Positions 38,545-47,098 of a stretch of 64,000 nucleotides of DNA are shown here, piece after piece; the stretch's first letter is position 1, and every line of letters starts with the position of its first letter. The position numbers and the translations under genes were made by a program. Below the pieces are notes generated by a model. It ran no database searches and had not been told where the DNA came from. It saw only the letters and a program-made list of their open reading frames with translations. The DNA is from Stutzerimonas frequens (GTDB lineage Bacteria; Pseudomonadota; Gammaproteobacteria; Pseudomonadales; Pseudomonadaceae). Location: the NCBI RefSeq assembly GCF_024448335.1, contig NZ_JAMOHM010000007.1, positions 160,043 to 224,042 on the forward strand, given 5' to 3'.

Positions 38545-39144
38545 TCAGCGGGACGGCCCGGTGACGCGGTAGATGCCGATTTCACCCAGCAGATTCGGCC
38601 ATAGTCGACTGGCCCAGCCATGCCTGTGATCGCGGTCGACGGCCAGGCGTTCGAGTACTCTGGCACCGCTTTCCAGACACAGCCTCTCGAAATCTTCGAA
38701 CGTGCAGAAGTGAATGTTCGGCGTGTTGTACCAAGTGTAGGGGAGGAACTCCGACACCGGCATGCGGCCTTTGCTCGCAAGGTACCAGCGACAACGCCAA
38801 TGGCCGAAGTTGGGGAAGGTGATGATGCACTGGCGGCCGACGCGCAGCATTTCCTTCAACAGCTGGTCGGGGTAATGCACGGCCTGCAGCGCCTGGGTCA
38901 TCACCACCATGTCGAAGCTGTCGCTGGCGAAGTTGCCCAGACCCAGGTCGAGGTTCTGCTCGATGACGTTGACGCCCTTGTCGATGCAGGCGGCGATGTT
39001 GTCCGGGTCGATTTCCAGGCCATAGCCGCTGACCTGCTTGTGGTCACGCAGCCAGGCCAGCAGCTCGCCATTGCCGCAGCCGAGGTCGAGAACTCGGCTG
39101 CCGGCCGGAATCCAGTCTTGGATGATGTCCAGATCGGCGCGCAT
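38545..39144 (-). CDS. metW: Methionine biosynthesis protein MetW
   Basis: MetW is a SAM-methyltransferase-like protein that in Pseudomonas and relatives is needed together with MetX for homoserine O-acylation. The 199 residues carry the fold IIQDWIPAGSRVLDLGCGNGELLAWLRDHKQVSGYGLEID and MVVMTQALQAVHYPDQLLKEMLRVG, with the usual CIITFPNFGHWRCRWYLASKGRMPVSEFLPYTWYNTPNIHFCT tail. The gene lies directly downstream of metX with a nine-base gap and is clearly in the same operon. Its exact chemistry is not settled. Confidence 0.95.
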   Translation of the reverse strand: MRADLDIIQDWIPAGSRVLDLGCGNGELLAWLRDHKQVSGYGLEIDPDNIAACIDKGVNVIEQNLDLGLGNFASDSFDMVVMTQALQAVHYPDQLLKEMLRVGRQCIITFPNFGHWRCRWYLASKGRMPVSEFLPYTWYNTPNIHFCTFEDFERLCLESGARVLERLAVDRDHRHGWASRLWPNLLGEIGIYRVTGPSR

Positions 39145-39153
39145 CTTCGTTCC

Positions 39154-40293
39154 TTATACGGCTATGCGGTTCATGTAACCGCGGAAGGCTTGCAGGTAGC
39201 GGGGGTTGGGAATCAGGAAGGCGTCGTGGCCCTGCGGCGCATCGATCTCCAGGTAGCAGACGTCCTTGCGCGCGGCGAGCAGCGCGTCGACGATTTCCCG
39301 CGAGCGTTCCGGCGAGAAGCGCCAGTCGGTGGTGAAGGACATCACACAGAAGCGTGCTTGGGCGACCTCGAAGGTCTTGGCCAGGTCGTCATCATTGGCT
39401 GCCGCCGGGTCGAAGTAGTCCAGCGCCTTGGTCATCAGCAGGTAGGTGTTGGCGTCGAAACGCCCGGAAAACTCCTCGCCCTGGTAGCGCAGGTAGCTTT
39501 CGACCTGGAACTCGACGCTGTTGAAGTCGTAGTTCAGCTTCTCGCTCTTCAGCCCGCGGCCGAACTTGGTGCCCATGGCGTCATCGGACAGGTAGGTGAT
39601 GTGGCCGACCATGCGCGCCAGCATCAGCCCGCGCTTGGGGATCACGCCCATCTCCTGGAAGTGCCCGCCGTGGAACTCGGGGTCGGAGAGGATCGCCTGG
39701 CGCGCGACCTCGTTGAAGGCGATGTTCTGTGCCGACAGCCTGGGCGCCGAGGCGATGGCCAGGCAGTGACGCACCCGCTCGGGGTAGCTGATGGTCCACT
39801 GCAGCGCCTGCATGCCACCCAGGCTGCCGCCGACCACCGCAGCCCACTGGGTGATGCCGAGCCGGTCGGCAAGCAGTGCCTGGCTATGCACCCAGTCCTC
39901 CACCGTGACCACCGGGAAGTCGGCGCCGTAGGGCTTGCCACTGGCCGGATTGGTGCTGCTGGGACCGGTGGAGCCGTTGCAGCCGCCCAGATTGTTCAGG
40001 CTGACGACGAAGAAGCGCTCGGTATCGATGGCCTTGCCCGGACCGATGCACGAGTCCCACCAGCCAGGCTTGCGGTCGTCCACGCTGTGGTAGCCGGCCG
40101 CATGATGGTGGCCGGACAGCGCATGGCAGATCAGCACGGCATTGCTGCGCGCGGCGTTCAGCTCGCCGTAGGTTTCGTAGATCAGCTGGTAGTCGGCCAG
40201 CGTGCGGCCGCAGGCGAGTGTCAGTGGTTCGGCAAAATGCGCGACCTGCGGACTCACCAGGCCAACGGAATCGGCGGGAATTGCAGTGGGCAT
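39154..40293 (-). CDS. metX: Homoserine O-acyltransferase (succinyltransferase type)
   Basis: MetX acylates homoserine to start methionine synthesis. In Pseudomonas the family uses succinyl-CoA, although many annotations still say acetyltransferase. The protein has 379 residues and an alpha/beta hydrolase fold. The nucleophile elbow is [16 protein letters not shown] with the Ser, the oxyanion region is [18 protein letters not shown], and the Asp and His of the triad are in [14 protein letters not shown] and the end. [32 protein letters not shown] is characteristic. The ATG is at 40293 and the gene is followed by metW. Acyl-donor specificity is not proved here. Confidence 0.94.
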   Translation of the reverse strand: MPTAIPADSVGLVSPQVAHFAEPLTLACGRTLADYQLIYETYGELNAARSNAVLICHALSGHHHAAGYHSVDDRKPGWWDSCIGPGKAIDTERFFVVSLNNLGGCNGSTGPSSTNPASGKPYGADFPVVTVEDWVHSQALLADRLGITQWAAVVGGSLGGMQALQWTISYPERVRHCLAIASAPRLSAQNIAFNEVARQAILSDPEFHGGHFQEMGVIPKRGLMLARMVGHITYLSDDAMGTKFGRGLKSEKLNYDFNSVEFQVESYLRYQGEEFSGRFDANTYLLMTKALDYFDPAAANDDDLAKTFEVAQARFCVMSFTTDWRFSPERSREIVDALLAARKDVCYLEIDAPQGHDAFLIPNPRYLQAFRGYMNRIAV

Positions 40294-40377
40294 CGACCCT
40301 GGCTCTTGCTTGAGGAAGGCGGCAAAGTCTAAAGGTAAGCGCGGCGCAATTCATCCTGAAATGCAACAGCGAGCGGG

Positions 40378-40420
40378 GCTCTCGCCATTTCCTCGCTGGC
40401 TGCGATGAAATGGCGGGAGC
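40378..40420 (-). terminator. Long stem downstream of the dynamin-like gene
   Basis: GCTCTCGCCATTTC (40378–40391) pairs with GAAATGGCGGGAGC (40407–40420), 14 pairs with one wobble, and begins one base after the dynamin-like stop on the minus strand. No T-run follows, so efficiency as an intrinsic terminator is uncertain. Confidence 0.45.
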
Positions 40421-40421
40421 T

Positions 40422-42389
40422 TTAGCTGATCTGCGCGTTGGTCAGGCTGACGACCTTGCCCTGCCGCCGTAGCGGCGCCGGTCGGCGCAACGCACGGAGC
40501 ATTTCCGTGGCCTGCGCCAGTTGTTGCTCCAGTTCGCCGCTGTAGCGGGTCAGCAGCTGGCCGCGCTGGCTGTTCTGCTGGCTTTCGCTGGCCAGCGACT
40601 TGAGCTTCAGGATGTGGGTTTCCAGCTGTTGCTTGTGTTCGAGCGAGTACTGCAACAGTGGCATCAGGGCCTCGCCAGCCCACTGTTCGGCCTCCTGGCG
40701 CAAACGCTGGTGCAGACCGATGACTTCCTGGACCAGGGTGGCGAAAAAGCGCCGGGTCAGGGTGCGCTGCTCGGTGAGCAGGGTCTTGAGTTGCAGGCGG
40801 AACTGATCGGCCTTGGTTTGCAGGGTATGCAGCTCGCGCTGGTAAGGCTGCAACTGGAACAGAGGCGGGTCGATGCCGTGCAACGGATTTTCTTCGTTGT
40901 GCCGACGATAGATGGCCGAGACCATCTTGTTGGCACGTTCGGCCTCCTGCTCGAGGATTCCCAGGTCCTGCTCCACGGAGCGGAAGAAGTGCAGGATCGC
41001 CAGGTTGATGCCCAGCGTGGTCAGGCTGCCGGTCAGGCTGCGGCGCAGGCGGGTCAGATGCTCTTCGAGGCGCTCGGCACGTATCGCCGTACGCAACAGG
41101 TCCCCCTGACGTTGCAGCAGGCGCTGGTTGGTCTTCAGATCGAGCAGGCGCTTGTGGTGACGATTATGGTCGTGGCGGGTGCGCGCGGTGAGCTCGAGCA
41201 GCATCTGCCCGCTGCCCATCTGATGGCTGGCGAGCAGGTCGCGCTGCTCGATGACCTTTTCCAGGCGCAGGCGGAGCGTGTGCTGGCTGTTCTGCAGCAA
41301 GGCCAGCACCTGATGCACGACCTGTTCCTCGAGCAGCTGTTCCTTGTGCGTCAGGATTCGCTGGCTGAGCAGGCGTTCCAGCTGCTCCAGCTGGCTGCGC
41401 TCGAGCAGTGCCTGGTCGCCGCGGATCTTGGCCATCAGCGCCTGCTTGGCCGACAGCGGCATCACGTCAGCCGGGTCGATGCCCAGCTGCTGCGCGGTGC
41501 TCTGGCGGATCTGCTCGATGGCGTTCTGCACGAAGTCTTCGCCGGCGACGTCGTCCCAGAGCACGTCGATCTTGTTCAGCACGGCGAAAAGACTGTTCTG
41601 CGTGTCTTCGTCGAGCTGACGGATGTGCTGCTGCCAGATCTGCATGTCGCTGGCGGTGACACCGGCGTCAGCCGACAGCAGGAATATGATCGCCTGGGCA
41701 TTGGGCAGCATTGACAGGGTGAGTTCCGGCTCGCTGCCCAGCGCATTGAGTCCGGGGGTATCGAGAATGCGCAGGCCCTGACGCAGCAGCGGGTGATCGA
41801 AGTTGACCATTGCATGTCGCCAGGCCGGCACCCGTACATGATCGCTGCCGTCCGCGCTTTCCAGGGTGGCGGGGTCGAAGCCGAGCTGGATCGCCTGCTC
41901 CGCCGGCATGGCCTTGGTCAGTGCGACCTGGGCAAAGGCTTCGGCCATGTTGTCCGGGTCCTGCGGGTCGAGGGGCAGGTGCAGCCACAATCGCGGGGTC
42001 CGCTTGAGTTGGGCGATGCTGGTGTCTTCCAGGCGCGACTCGATGGGCAGGAGGCGGATATAGGAGCGCTCCGAGCGCGGGTCGAAGAACAGCTCGGTGG
42101 GGCACATGGTGGTGCGCCCGGCGCGCGAAGGCAGGATGCGTTGGCCGTAGTTGGAAAAGAACAGGCTGTTGATCAGCTCGGTCTTGCCGCGCGAGTACTC
42201 GCCGACGAAAGCCAGTGTGATGTGGTCGGTACGCAGGACCCGCAAGGCGCGTTCCAGGCGGGCATCGACCGCTTCGCTGTTGAGGCGGTTGTGTGCCAGC
42301 CAGCTGCGGTAGCGGGTGATCTCGCGGATCAGGTCGCGCTTCCAGGTGACGTAGGCATCCACTTGTCGATCGAGTCGTTCCATGCTCAT
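40422..42389 (-). CDS. Dynamin-like large GTPase
   Basis: This is a bacterial dynamin-like protein of about 655 residues from ATG 42389 (MSMERLDRQVD; ATG 42383 is also possible). The GTPase domain has G1 as AFVGEYSRGKTELINSLF, a switch-type Thr in RTTMCPTELFF, G3 as LRILDTPGLNAL, and G4 as AVLNKIDVLWDD. About 350 residues of coiled-coil helices follow (LLQRQGDLLRTAIRAERLEEHLTRLRR, VEQDLGILEQEAERANKMV, LHTLQTKADQFRLQLKTLLTEQ), as in stalk regions. One hydrophobic stretch near SLTTLGINLAILHFF could touch membrane. Bacterial dynamins remodel or protect the inner membrane, sometimes against phage, but the role here is unknown. It stands alone between metX and yggT; many relatives come in pairs. 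Confidence 0.85.
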   Translation of the reverse strand: MSMERLDRQVDAYVTWKRDLIREITRYRSWLAHNRLNSEAVDARLERALRVLRTDHITLAFVGEYSRGKTELINSLFFSNYGQRILPSRAGRTTMCPTELFFDPRSERSYIRLLPIESRLEDTSIAQLKRTPRLWLHLPLDPQDPDNMAEAFAQVALTKAMPAEQAIQLGFDPATLESADGSDHVRVPAWRHAMVNFDHPLLRQGLRILDTPGLNALGSEPELTLSMLPNAQAIIFLLSADAGVTASDMQIWQQHIRQLDEDTQNSLFAVLNKIDVLWDDVAGEDFVQNAIEQIRQSTAQQLGIDPADVMPLSAKQALMAKIRGDQALLERSQLEQLERLLSQRILTHKEQLLEEQVVHQVLALLQNSQHTLRLRLEKVIEQRDLLASHQMGSGQMLLELTARTRHDHNRHHKRLLDLKTNQRLLQRQGDLLRTAIRAERLEEHLTRLRRSLTGSLTTLGINLAILHFFRSVEQDLGILEQEAERANKMVSAIYRRHNEENPLHGIDPPLFQLQPYQRELHTLQTKADQFRLQLKTLLTEQRTLTRRFFATLVQEVIGLHQRLRQEAEQWAGEALMPLLQYSLEHKQQLETHILKLKSLASESQQNSQRGQLLTRYSGELEQQLAQATEMLRALRRPAPLRRQGKVVSLTNAQIS

Positions 42390-42660
42390 CCAGCTCCTGG
42401 ACGTATGTCCGGCGATTATCGGGCCCGCCGGCATGACGTCAATTCAGTCGGAGCCTGCTACGCCGGACGGGCGAGCAGGGCGCACGAACGGTCATCGCAG
42501 GGCTCGAAGGCGTGTCGATGTACTCGTTCACATCTCCGCATTCAGCAGGCGAGGCAGGATGGAAACAACCGAGCGAATGGAGTCTACGTGCAGCCAGGCG
42601 GCAAGCCGAGGCGCATTTCCGCCCCCGCTGCCGCTTTGACAGCAAATCTTGAACGGTGTC

Positions 42661-43251
42661 TCAGATGAGCATGCGCAGGATGTTCGGCATGTGGGTCATC
42701 GTCGCCAAGTTGTTCACCACCAGCATGTCCAGCAGCTTGATCGCCAGGAAGGCGAAGATCGGCGAAATATCCAGACCGCCGAGGTTCGGCAGCAGGCGGC
42801 GGAACGGCATCAGCACCGGTTCGCAGATCTGGCTGACCAGCTGAGCGCCGGGGTTGTGGCTGCCCGGTGCGACCCAGGAGAGGATCACGCTGATGATCAG
42901 CGCCCAGAAGAAAATATTGAGGAACAGCCCGGTGATGCCCACCAGCGCCCAGACAAGGAGTAGCAGCGGATTGCCGGTGGTGCCGTAGGCGATCAGCAGG
43001 ATCAGCGCCATCAGCACCATTTGCACGGTGATCGCGAGGACCAGCGAGGACAGGTCCAGCGAGCCCATGCTAGGAATGATTCGGCGCATCGGGCGCAGTA
43101 GCGGATGGGTGGCCTTGACGATGAACTGGCTGAGCGGGTTGTAGAAGTCGGCGCGTACCAGCTGAAGGATGAAGCGCAGCAGCACGATCAGCAGATAGAG
43201 GCTGCCCAGGGTCTGGATGACGAGAATCAGGGCTTGCGAGAGTTGGGACAT
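42661..43251 (-). CDS. yggT: YggT family membrane protein
   Basis: This inner-membrane protein has 196 residues with two YGGT repeats. Each repeat has a helix pair with a conserved middle: LLRFILQLVRADFYNPLSQFIVKATHPLLRPMRRIIPSMG in the first and LSWVAPGSHNPGAQLVSQICEPVLMPFRRLLPNLGGLDISPIFAF in the second. The family has been linked to osmotic shock and to membrane organisation, with no fixed mechanism. The gene follows proC by nine bases on the same strand. Between its stop side and the dynamin-like start are about 270 bases in which I see no gene. Confidence 0.92.
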   Translation of the reverse strand: MSQLSQALILVIQTLGSLYLLIVLLRFILQLVRADFYNPLSQFIVKATHPLLRPMRRIIPSMGSLDLSSLVLAITVQMVLMALILLIAYGTTGNPLLLLVWALVGITGLFLNIFFWALIISVILSWVAPGSHNPGAQLVSQICEPVLMPFRRLLPNLGGLDISPIFAFLAIKLLDMLVVNNLATMTHMPNILRMLI

Positions 43252-43260
43252 GAATGCTCC

Positions 43261-44085
43261 TTATTGACCCAGTTGTTCGGCCAGCTCGGCCGAGCGCTGT
43301 GCGGCCGCGTTCAACGCCTGCTGCACTAATTGCTCGAAGCCGCCCGCCTGGAAGGCTTTGATCGCCGCTTCGGTGGTTCCGTTCGGCGAGGTGACGCGAC
43401 GCCGCAGTTCGGCGGCATCGACATCGCTCTCGCAAGCCATGCGCGCAGCGCCCAGCGCGGTCTGCAGGGTCAATTGCGCGGCGGTTTCGCGAGGCAGGCC
43501 GAGCTGCTGGCCGGCCGCCGTCATCGCCTCGATCAGCAGGAAGAAATAGGCCGGACCACTGCCGGAAACGGCGGTCACCGCATCGATCAGGTGCTCCTCG
43601 TCGAGCCACAGCGACATGCCGACGGCTGACAGCAGCTGTTCGGCCTGCCGCTTCTGCTCGGCGCTGACCTGGGCGTTGGCGAACAGCCCGCTGACGCCCT
43701 GGCGCAGCAGCGCGGGGGTGTTGGGCATGCAGCGCACGATCGCCTGCGGTCGCGGGCCGAGCCAGCGCTGCAAGCTGTCACAGCTGATGCCGGCGGCGAT
43801 GGACACGATCAGCGGCCCATGTTCGAGGTGGGCGGCCAGGTCGCGGCAGACGGCCTGCATCATCTGCGGCTTGACCGACAGCACCACCACATCGGCGCCA
43901 GCCAGTGCTTCGGCATTCTGCGCGAAGGTCTGGATACCGTGTTCGGCGCTGATCTTCGCGCGCTGTTCGGCGCCGGGGTCGCTGGCGCGGATGGCGTCGG
44001 CGGGGAAGCCCTGGGCGCGCAGGCCGCCGATCAGGCTGGCGGCCATGTTGCCGGCGCCGATGAAGGCGATGCGGGGAGTGGTCAT
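43261..44085 (-). CDS. proC: Pyrroline-5-carboxylate reductase
   Basis: ProC reduces pyrroline-5-carboxylate to proline with NAD(P)H. The ATG at 44085 (MTTPRIAFIGAGNMAASLIGGL) behind AAAGGA gives 274 residues. The Rossmann motif is FIGAGNMA, followed by VVLSVKPQMMQAV, SIAAGISCDSLQRWLG, VRCMPNTPALLRQGVSGLFAN and the signature VSGSGPAYFFLLIEAMTAAGQQLGLPRETAAQLTLQT, ending in VTSPNGTTEAAIKAF. All are typical. It lies between yggS and yggT in a three-gene operon conserved in Pseudomonas. Confidence 0.97.
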   Translation of the reverse strand: MTTPRIAFIGAGNMAASLIGGLRAQGFPADAIRASDPGAEQRAKISAEHGIQTFAQNAEALAGADVVVLSVKPQMMQAVCRDLAAHLEHGPLIVSIAAGISCDSLQRWLGPRPQAIVRCMPNTPALLRQGVSGLFANAQVSAEQKRQAEQLLSAVGMSLWLDEEHLIDAVTAVSGSGPAYFFLLIEAMTAAGQQLGLPRETAAQLTLQTALGAARMACESDVDAAELRRRVTSPNGTTEAAIKAFQAGGFEQLVQQALNAAAQRSAELAEQLGQ

Positions 44086-44095
44086 AGCAATTCCT

Positions 44096-44785
44096 TTATT
44101 GAGGGCGGCCGTAGTCACGAGCGCCGAAGAGAGCGGTGCCGATGCGAACCCAGGTCGCACCTTCGGCAATGGCCGCTTCGAGATCCTGGCTCATGCCCAT
44201 GGACAGCGTATCCAGGTCCAGTGCCAGCTCGTCGCGCAACAGCCGCAGGCGGGCGAAGGCAGCGCGCTGCTCGGCAGGGTCCTCAGTGGGGGCCGGGATG
44301 CACATCAGGCCGCGCAGACGCAGCTGAGGCATCGCAGCGACGGCCTCGGCCAGCGGCCCTAACTCCTGCGGAGTACAACCCGATTTGCTGGCCTCGCCAC
44401 TGAGATTGACCTGCAGGCAGACGTTCAGTGGCGGCAGCGTGGCGGGGCGCTGGTCGGACAAGCGTTGGGCGATCTTCAAGCGGTCCACCGAATGCACCCA
44501 GTCGAAGTGCTCGGCGATGGCTTTGGTCTTGTTCGACTGGATGGGACCGATGAAATGCCAGATCAATGGCAGGTCGTCCAGTTCGACCTGTTTATCCAGC
44601 GCTTCCTGTAGATAGTTCTCGCCGAAATCGCGCAGACCGGCAGCGAACGCCTCGCGAATGGCGGCGGCTGGCTGGGTCTTGCTCACGGCCAGCAGGCCGA
44701 CCGTGGCAGCGTCGCGATGCACAGCTTGCGCCGCCTCACGGATGCGCGCTGCGACCTTTGCAATATTCTTCTCTATCGTGGACAT
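44096..44785 (-). CDS. yggS: PLP homeostasis protein YggS
   Basis: YggS is a single-domain pyridoxal phosphate-binding protein that controls free PLP levels and affects amino acid pools; it has no known catalytic activity. The 229 residues match the family. The PLP lysine is in GLLAVSKTQPAAAIREA (Lys36), followed by FGENYLQEALDK, WHFIGPIQSNKTKAIAEHFDWVHSVD, VNLSGEASKSGC and LSMGMSQDLEAAIAEGATWVRIGTALFG. The gene is divergent from pilT and is first of yggS-proC-yggT. Confidence 0.96.
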   Translation of the reverse strand: MSTIEKNIAKVAARIREAAQAVHRDAATVGLLAVSKTQPAAAIREAFAAGLRDFGENYLQEALDKQVELDDLPLIWHFIGPIQSNKTKAIAEHFDWVHSVDRLKIAQRLSDQRPATLPPLNVCLQVNLSGEASKSGCTPQELGPLAEAVAAMPQLRLRGLMCIPAPTEDPAEQRAAFARLRLLRDELALDLDTLSMGMSQDLEAAIAEGATWVRIGTALFGARDYGRPQ

Positions 44786-44851
44786 TACTTGCGCCCGCTG
44801 CCTTGGGGTCTGCGCGGCATTCTACCTGCTTGCTTGTAATTGGGGAGTCCC

Positions 44852-45886
44852 ATGGATATCACAGAACTGCTGGCCTTCAGCGCCAAGCAGGGTGCGTCGG
44901 ATTTGCACCTTTCCGCCGGCCTGCCGCCGATGATCCGCGTCGATGGCGACGTGCGGCGCATCAACCTGCCGGCCATGGACCACAAGCAGGTGCATGCGCT
45001 GATCTACGACATCATGAACGACAAGCAGCGCAAGGATTACGAGGAATTCCTCGAAACCGACTTCTCGTTCGAGGTGCCGGGCGTGGCGCGGTTCCGCGTC
45101 AACGCGTTCAATCAGAACCGCGGATCGGGCGCGGTGTTCCGGACCATTCCTTCCAAGGTGCTGACCATGGAAGACCTCAACATGGGCGAGGTCTTCCGCA
45201 AGATCACCGACGTGCCGCGCGGGTTGGTGCTGGTCACCGGGCCGACCGGTTCGGGTAAGTCGACTACCCTGGCGGCGATGCTCGACTATCTAAACAACAC
45301 CAAATACCACCATATCCTTACCATCGAAGACCCCATCGAATTCGTTCACGAATCGAAGAAATGCCTGGTCAACCAGCGCGAGGTACACCGCGATACCCTC
45401 GGCTTCTCCGAAGCCCTGCGCTCGGCCCTGCGTGAGGACCCGGACATCATCCTGGTCGGCGAGATGCGCGACCTGGAAACCATCCGCCTGGCGCTGACGG
45501 CCGCGGAAACCGGTCACCTGGTGTTCGGCACCCTGCACACCACCTCGGCCGCCAAGACCATTGACCGTGTGGTCGACGTGTTCCCGGCCGAAGAGAAGTC
45601 CATGGTCCGCTCGATGCTCTCCGAATCCCTGCAGGCTGTGATCTCGCAGACGCTGCTGAAGAAAGTTGGTGGCGGTCGCGTGGCGGCCCACGAGATCATG
45701 ATCGGTACGCCGGCGATCCGTAACCTGATCCGCGAGGACAAGGTGGCGCAGATGTACTCGGCGATCCAGACCGGCGGTTCGCTGGGCATGCAGACCCTGG
45801 ACATGTGTCTCAAGGGGCTACTGGCCAAGGGCCTGATCAGCCGCGACAGCGCGCGCGAGAAGGCCAAGCAGCCAGAGAATTTCTAG
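44852..45886 (+). CDS. pilT: Type IV pilus retraction ATPase PilT
   Basis: PilT drives depolymerisation of type IV pili and so twitching. The ATG at 44852 (MDITELLAFSAKQGASDLHLSAG) behind GGGGAG gives 344 residues, the exact length of the P. aeruginosa protein. Walker A is GPTGSGKSTTLAAML, the Asp box is TIEDPIEFVH, Walker B is DPDIILVGEMRDLETI, and the His box is HLVFGTLHTTSAAKT. AIRNLIRE, the retraction-specific motif near the C-terminus (PAIRNLIREDK), is present. It is followed by pilU after 60 bases. Confidence 0.98.
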   Translation: MDITELLAFSAKQGASDLHLSAGLPPMIRVDGDVRRINLPAMDHKQVHALIYDIMNDKQRKDYEEFLETDFSFEVPGVARFRVNAFNQNRGSGAVFRTIPSKVLTMEDLNMGEVFRKITDVPRGLVLVTGPTGSGKSTTLAAMLDYLNNTKYHHILTIEDPIEFVHESKKCLVNQREVHRDTLGFSEALRSALREDPDIILVGEMRDLETIRLALTAAETGHLVFGTLHTTSAAKTIDRVVDVFPAEEKSMVRSMLSESLQAVISQTLLKKVGGGRVAAHEIMIGTPAIRNLIREDKVAQMYSAIQTGGSLGMQTLDMCLKGLLAKGLISRDSAREKAKQPENF

Positions 45887-45946
45887 AACGCCTGACAACC
45901 CCGGACGCCGCTCGGTGCGGCGCTTGCCACGATTGCGAGTATGACG

Positions 45947-47092
45947 ATGGAATTCGAGAAACTTCTGCGCCTGATGGTGGAAAAGGGCGGCTCCGATCTG
46001 TTCATCACGGCGGGCGTGCCGCCCTCGATGAAGGTCAACGGCAAGATCATGCCGGTGAGCAAGACCGCCATGTCACCGGAGATGACCCGGGAAACCGTGC
46101 ACGGCGTGATGAACGAGCAGCAGCGTCGCGAGTTCACCGAAAATCACGAATGCAACTTCGCCATCAGTGCCCGTGGGATCGGTCGCTTCCGTGTCAGTGC
46201 GTTCTATCAGCGCAACCTGGCCGGCATGGTGCTGCGTCGCATCGAGACCAACATTCCGACAATCGAAGAGCTGAAGCTGCCTGACGTTCTCAAGAAGCTG
46301 TCGATGACCAAGCGTGGTCTGGTGCTGTTCGTCGGCGCCACCGGCACTGGCAAGTCGACCTCGCTGGCCTCGATGATCGGCTACCGCAACAAGAACTCCA
46401 GCGGCCACATCATCTCCATCGAAGACCCGATCGAATTCATCCACCAGCATCAGAACTGCATCGTTACCCAGCGCGAAGTCGGCATCGATACCAGCTCTTT
46501 CGAGGTGGCACTGAAGAACACGCTGCGCCAGGCGCCGGACGTGATTCTCATCGGCGAGATTCGTACCCGCGAGACAATGGACTATGCCGTAGCGTTCGCC
46601 GAAACCGGACACCTGTGCCTGGCCACGCTGCACGCCAACAACGCCAACCAGGCGCTGGACCGCATCATCAACTTCTTCCCACCGGATCGGCACAACCAGG
46701 TCTGGATGGATCTGTCGCTCAACCTCAAGGCCATCGTCGCCCAGCAGCTGGTGCCGACCCCGGACGGCAAGGGTCGTCGTGCGGTGATCGAGGTGCTGAT
46801 CAATACGCCGCTGGCGGCCGACCTGATCCGCAAGGGCGAGGTGCACGAGCTGAAATCGCTGATGAAGCGCTCCACCGAGCTGGGCATGCAGACCTTCGAC
46901 CAAGCGCTGTACAACCTCTATGTGCAGGGCGAGATCACCTACGAAGATGCGCTGTTGCACGCCGACTCGGCCAACGACCTGCGGCTGTTAATCAAGCTGG
47001 GTTCGGAAACCGACGGCGAGCACCTGACCACCGTTTCGCAGGGGTTGAGTCTGGAGGTCAGCGACGACGATCCGGGTCGGCGCTTCCGTTAA
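45947..47092 (+). CDS. pilU: Accessory retraction ATPase PilU
   Basis: PilU is a PilT paralogue that supports pilus retraction under load. The start MEFEKLLRLMVEKGGSDLFITAG at ATG 45947 gives 381 residues; ATG 45941, six bases earlier, would put a poor ribosome binding site one base away. Walker A is VGATGTGKSTSLASM, the Asp box is SIEDPIEFIHQHQ, Walker B is APDVILIGEIRTRETM and the His box is HLCLATLHANNANQALD. The C-terminal acidic tail (GLSLEVSDDDPG) is usual. It is convergent with the DUF4130-type gene, with six bases between stops. Confidence 0.97.
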   Translation: MEFEKLLRLMVEKGGSDLFITAGVPPSMKVNGKIMPVSKTAMSPEMTRETVHGVMNEQQRREFTENHECNFAISARGIGRFRVSAFYQRNLAGMVLRRIETNIPTIEELKLPDVLKKLSMTKRGLVLFVGATGTGKSTSLASMIGYRNKNSSGHIISIEDPIEFIHQHQNCIVTQREVGIDTSSFEVALKNTLRQAPDVILIGEIRTRETMDYAVAFAETGHLCLATLHANNANQALDRIINFFPPDRHNQVWMDLSLNLKAIVAQQLVPTPDGKGRRAVIEVLINTPLAADLIRKGEVHELKSLMKRSTELGMQTFDQALYNLYVQGEITYEDALLHADSANDLRLLIKLGSETDGEHLTTVSQGLSLEVSDDDPGRRFR

Positions 47093-47098
47093 TCGACC

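Noticed and set aside
38620..40332. 570-codon plus-strand frame opposite metW and metX
   Set aside because: It has no family resemblance, and metW and metX on the other strand are unmistakable.
40294..40421. SAM riboswitch before metX
   Set aside because: The stem at 40378–40420 belongs to the end of the dynamin-like gene, and no aptamer-like core is seen in the remaining bases.
42390..42660. Possible small gene between the dynamin-like gene and yggT
   Set aside because: Short frames there lack a ribosome binding site and recognisable content; I see only non-coding sequence.
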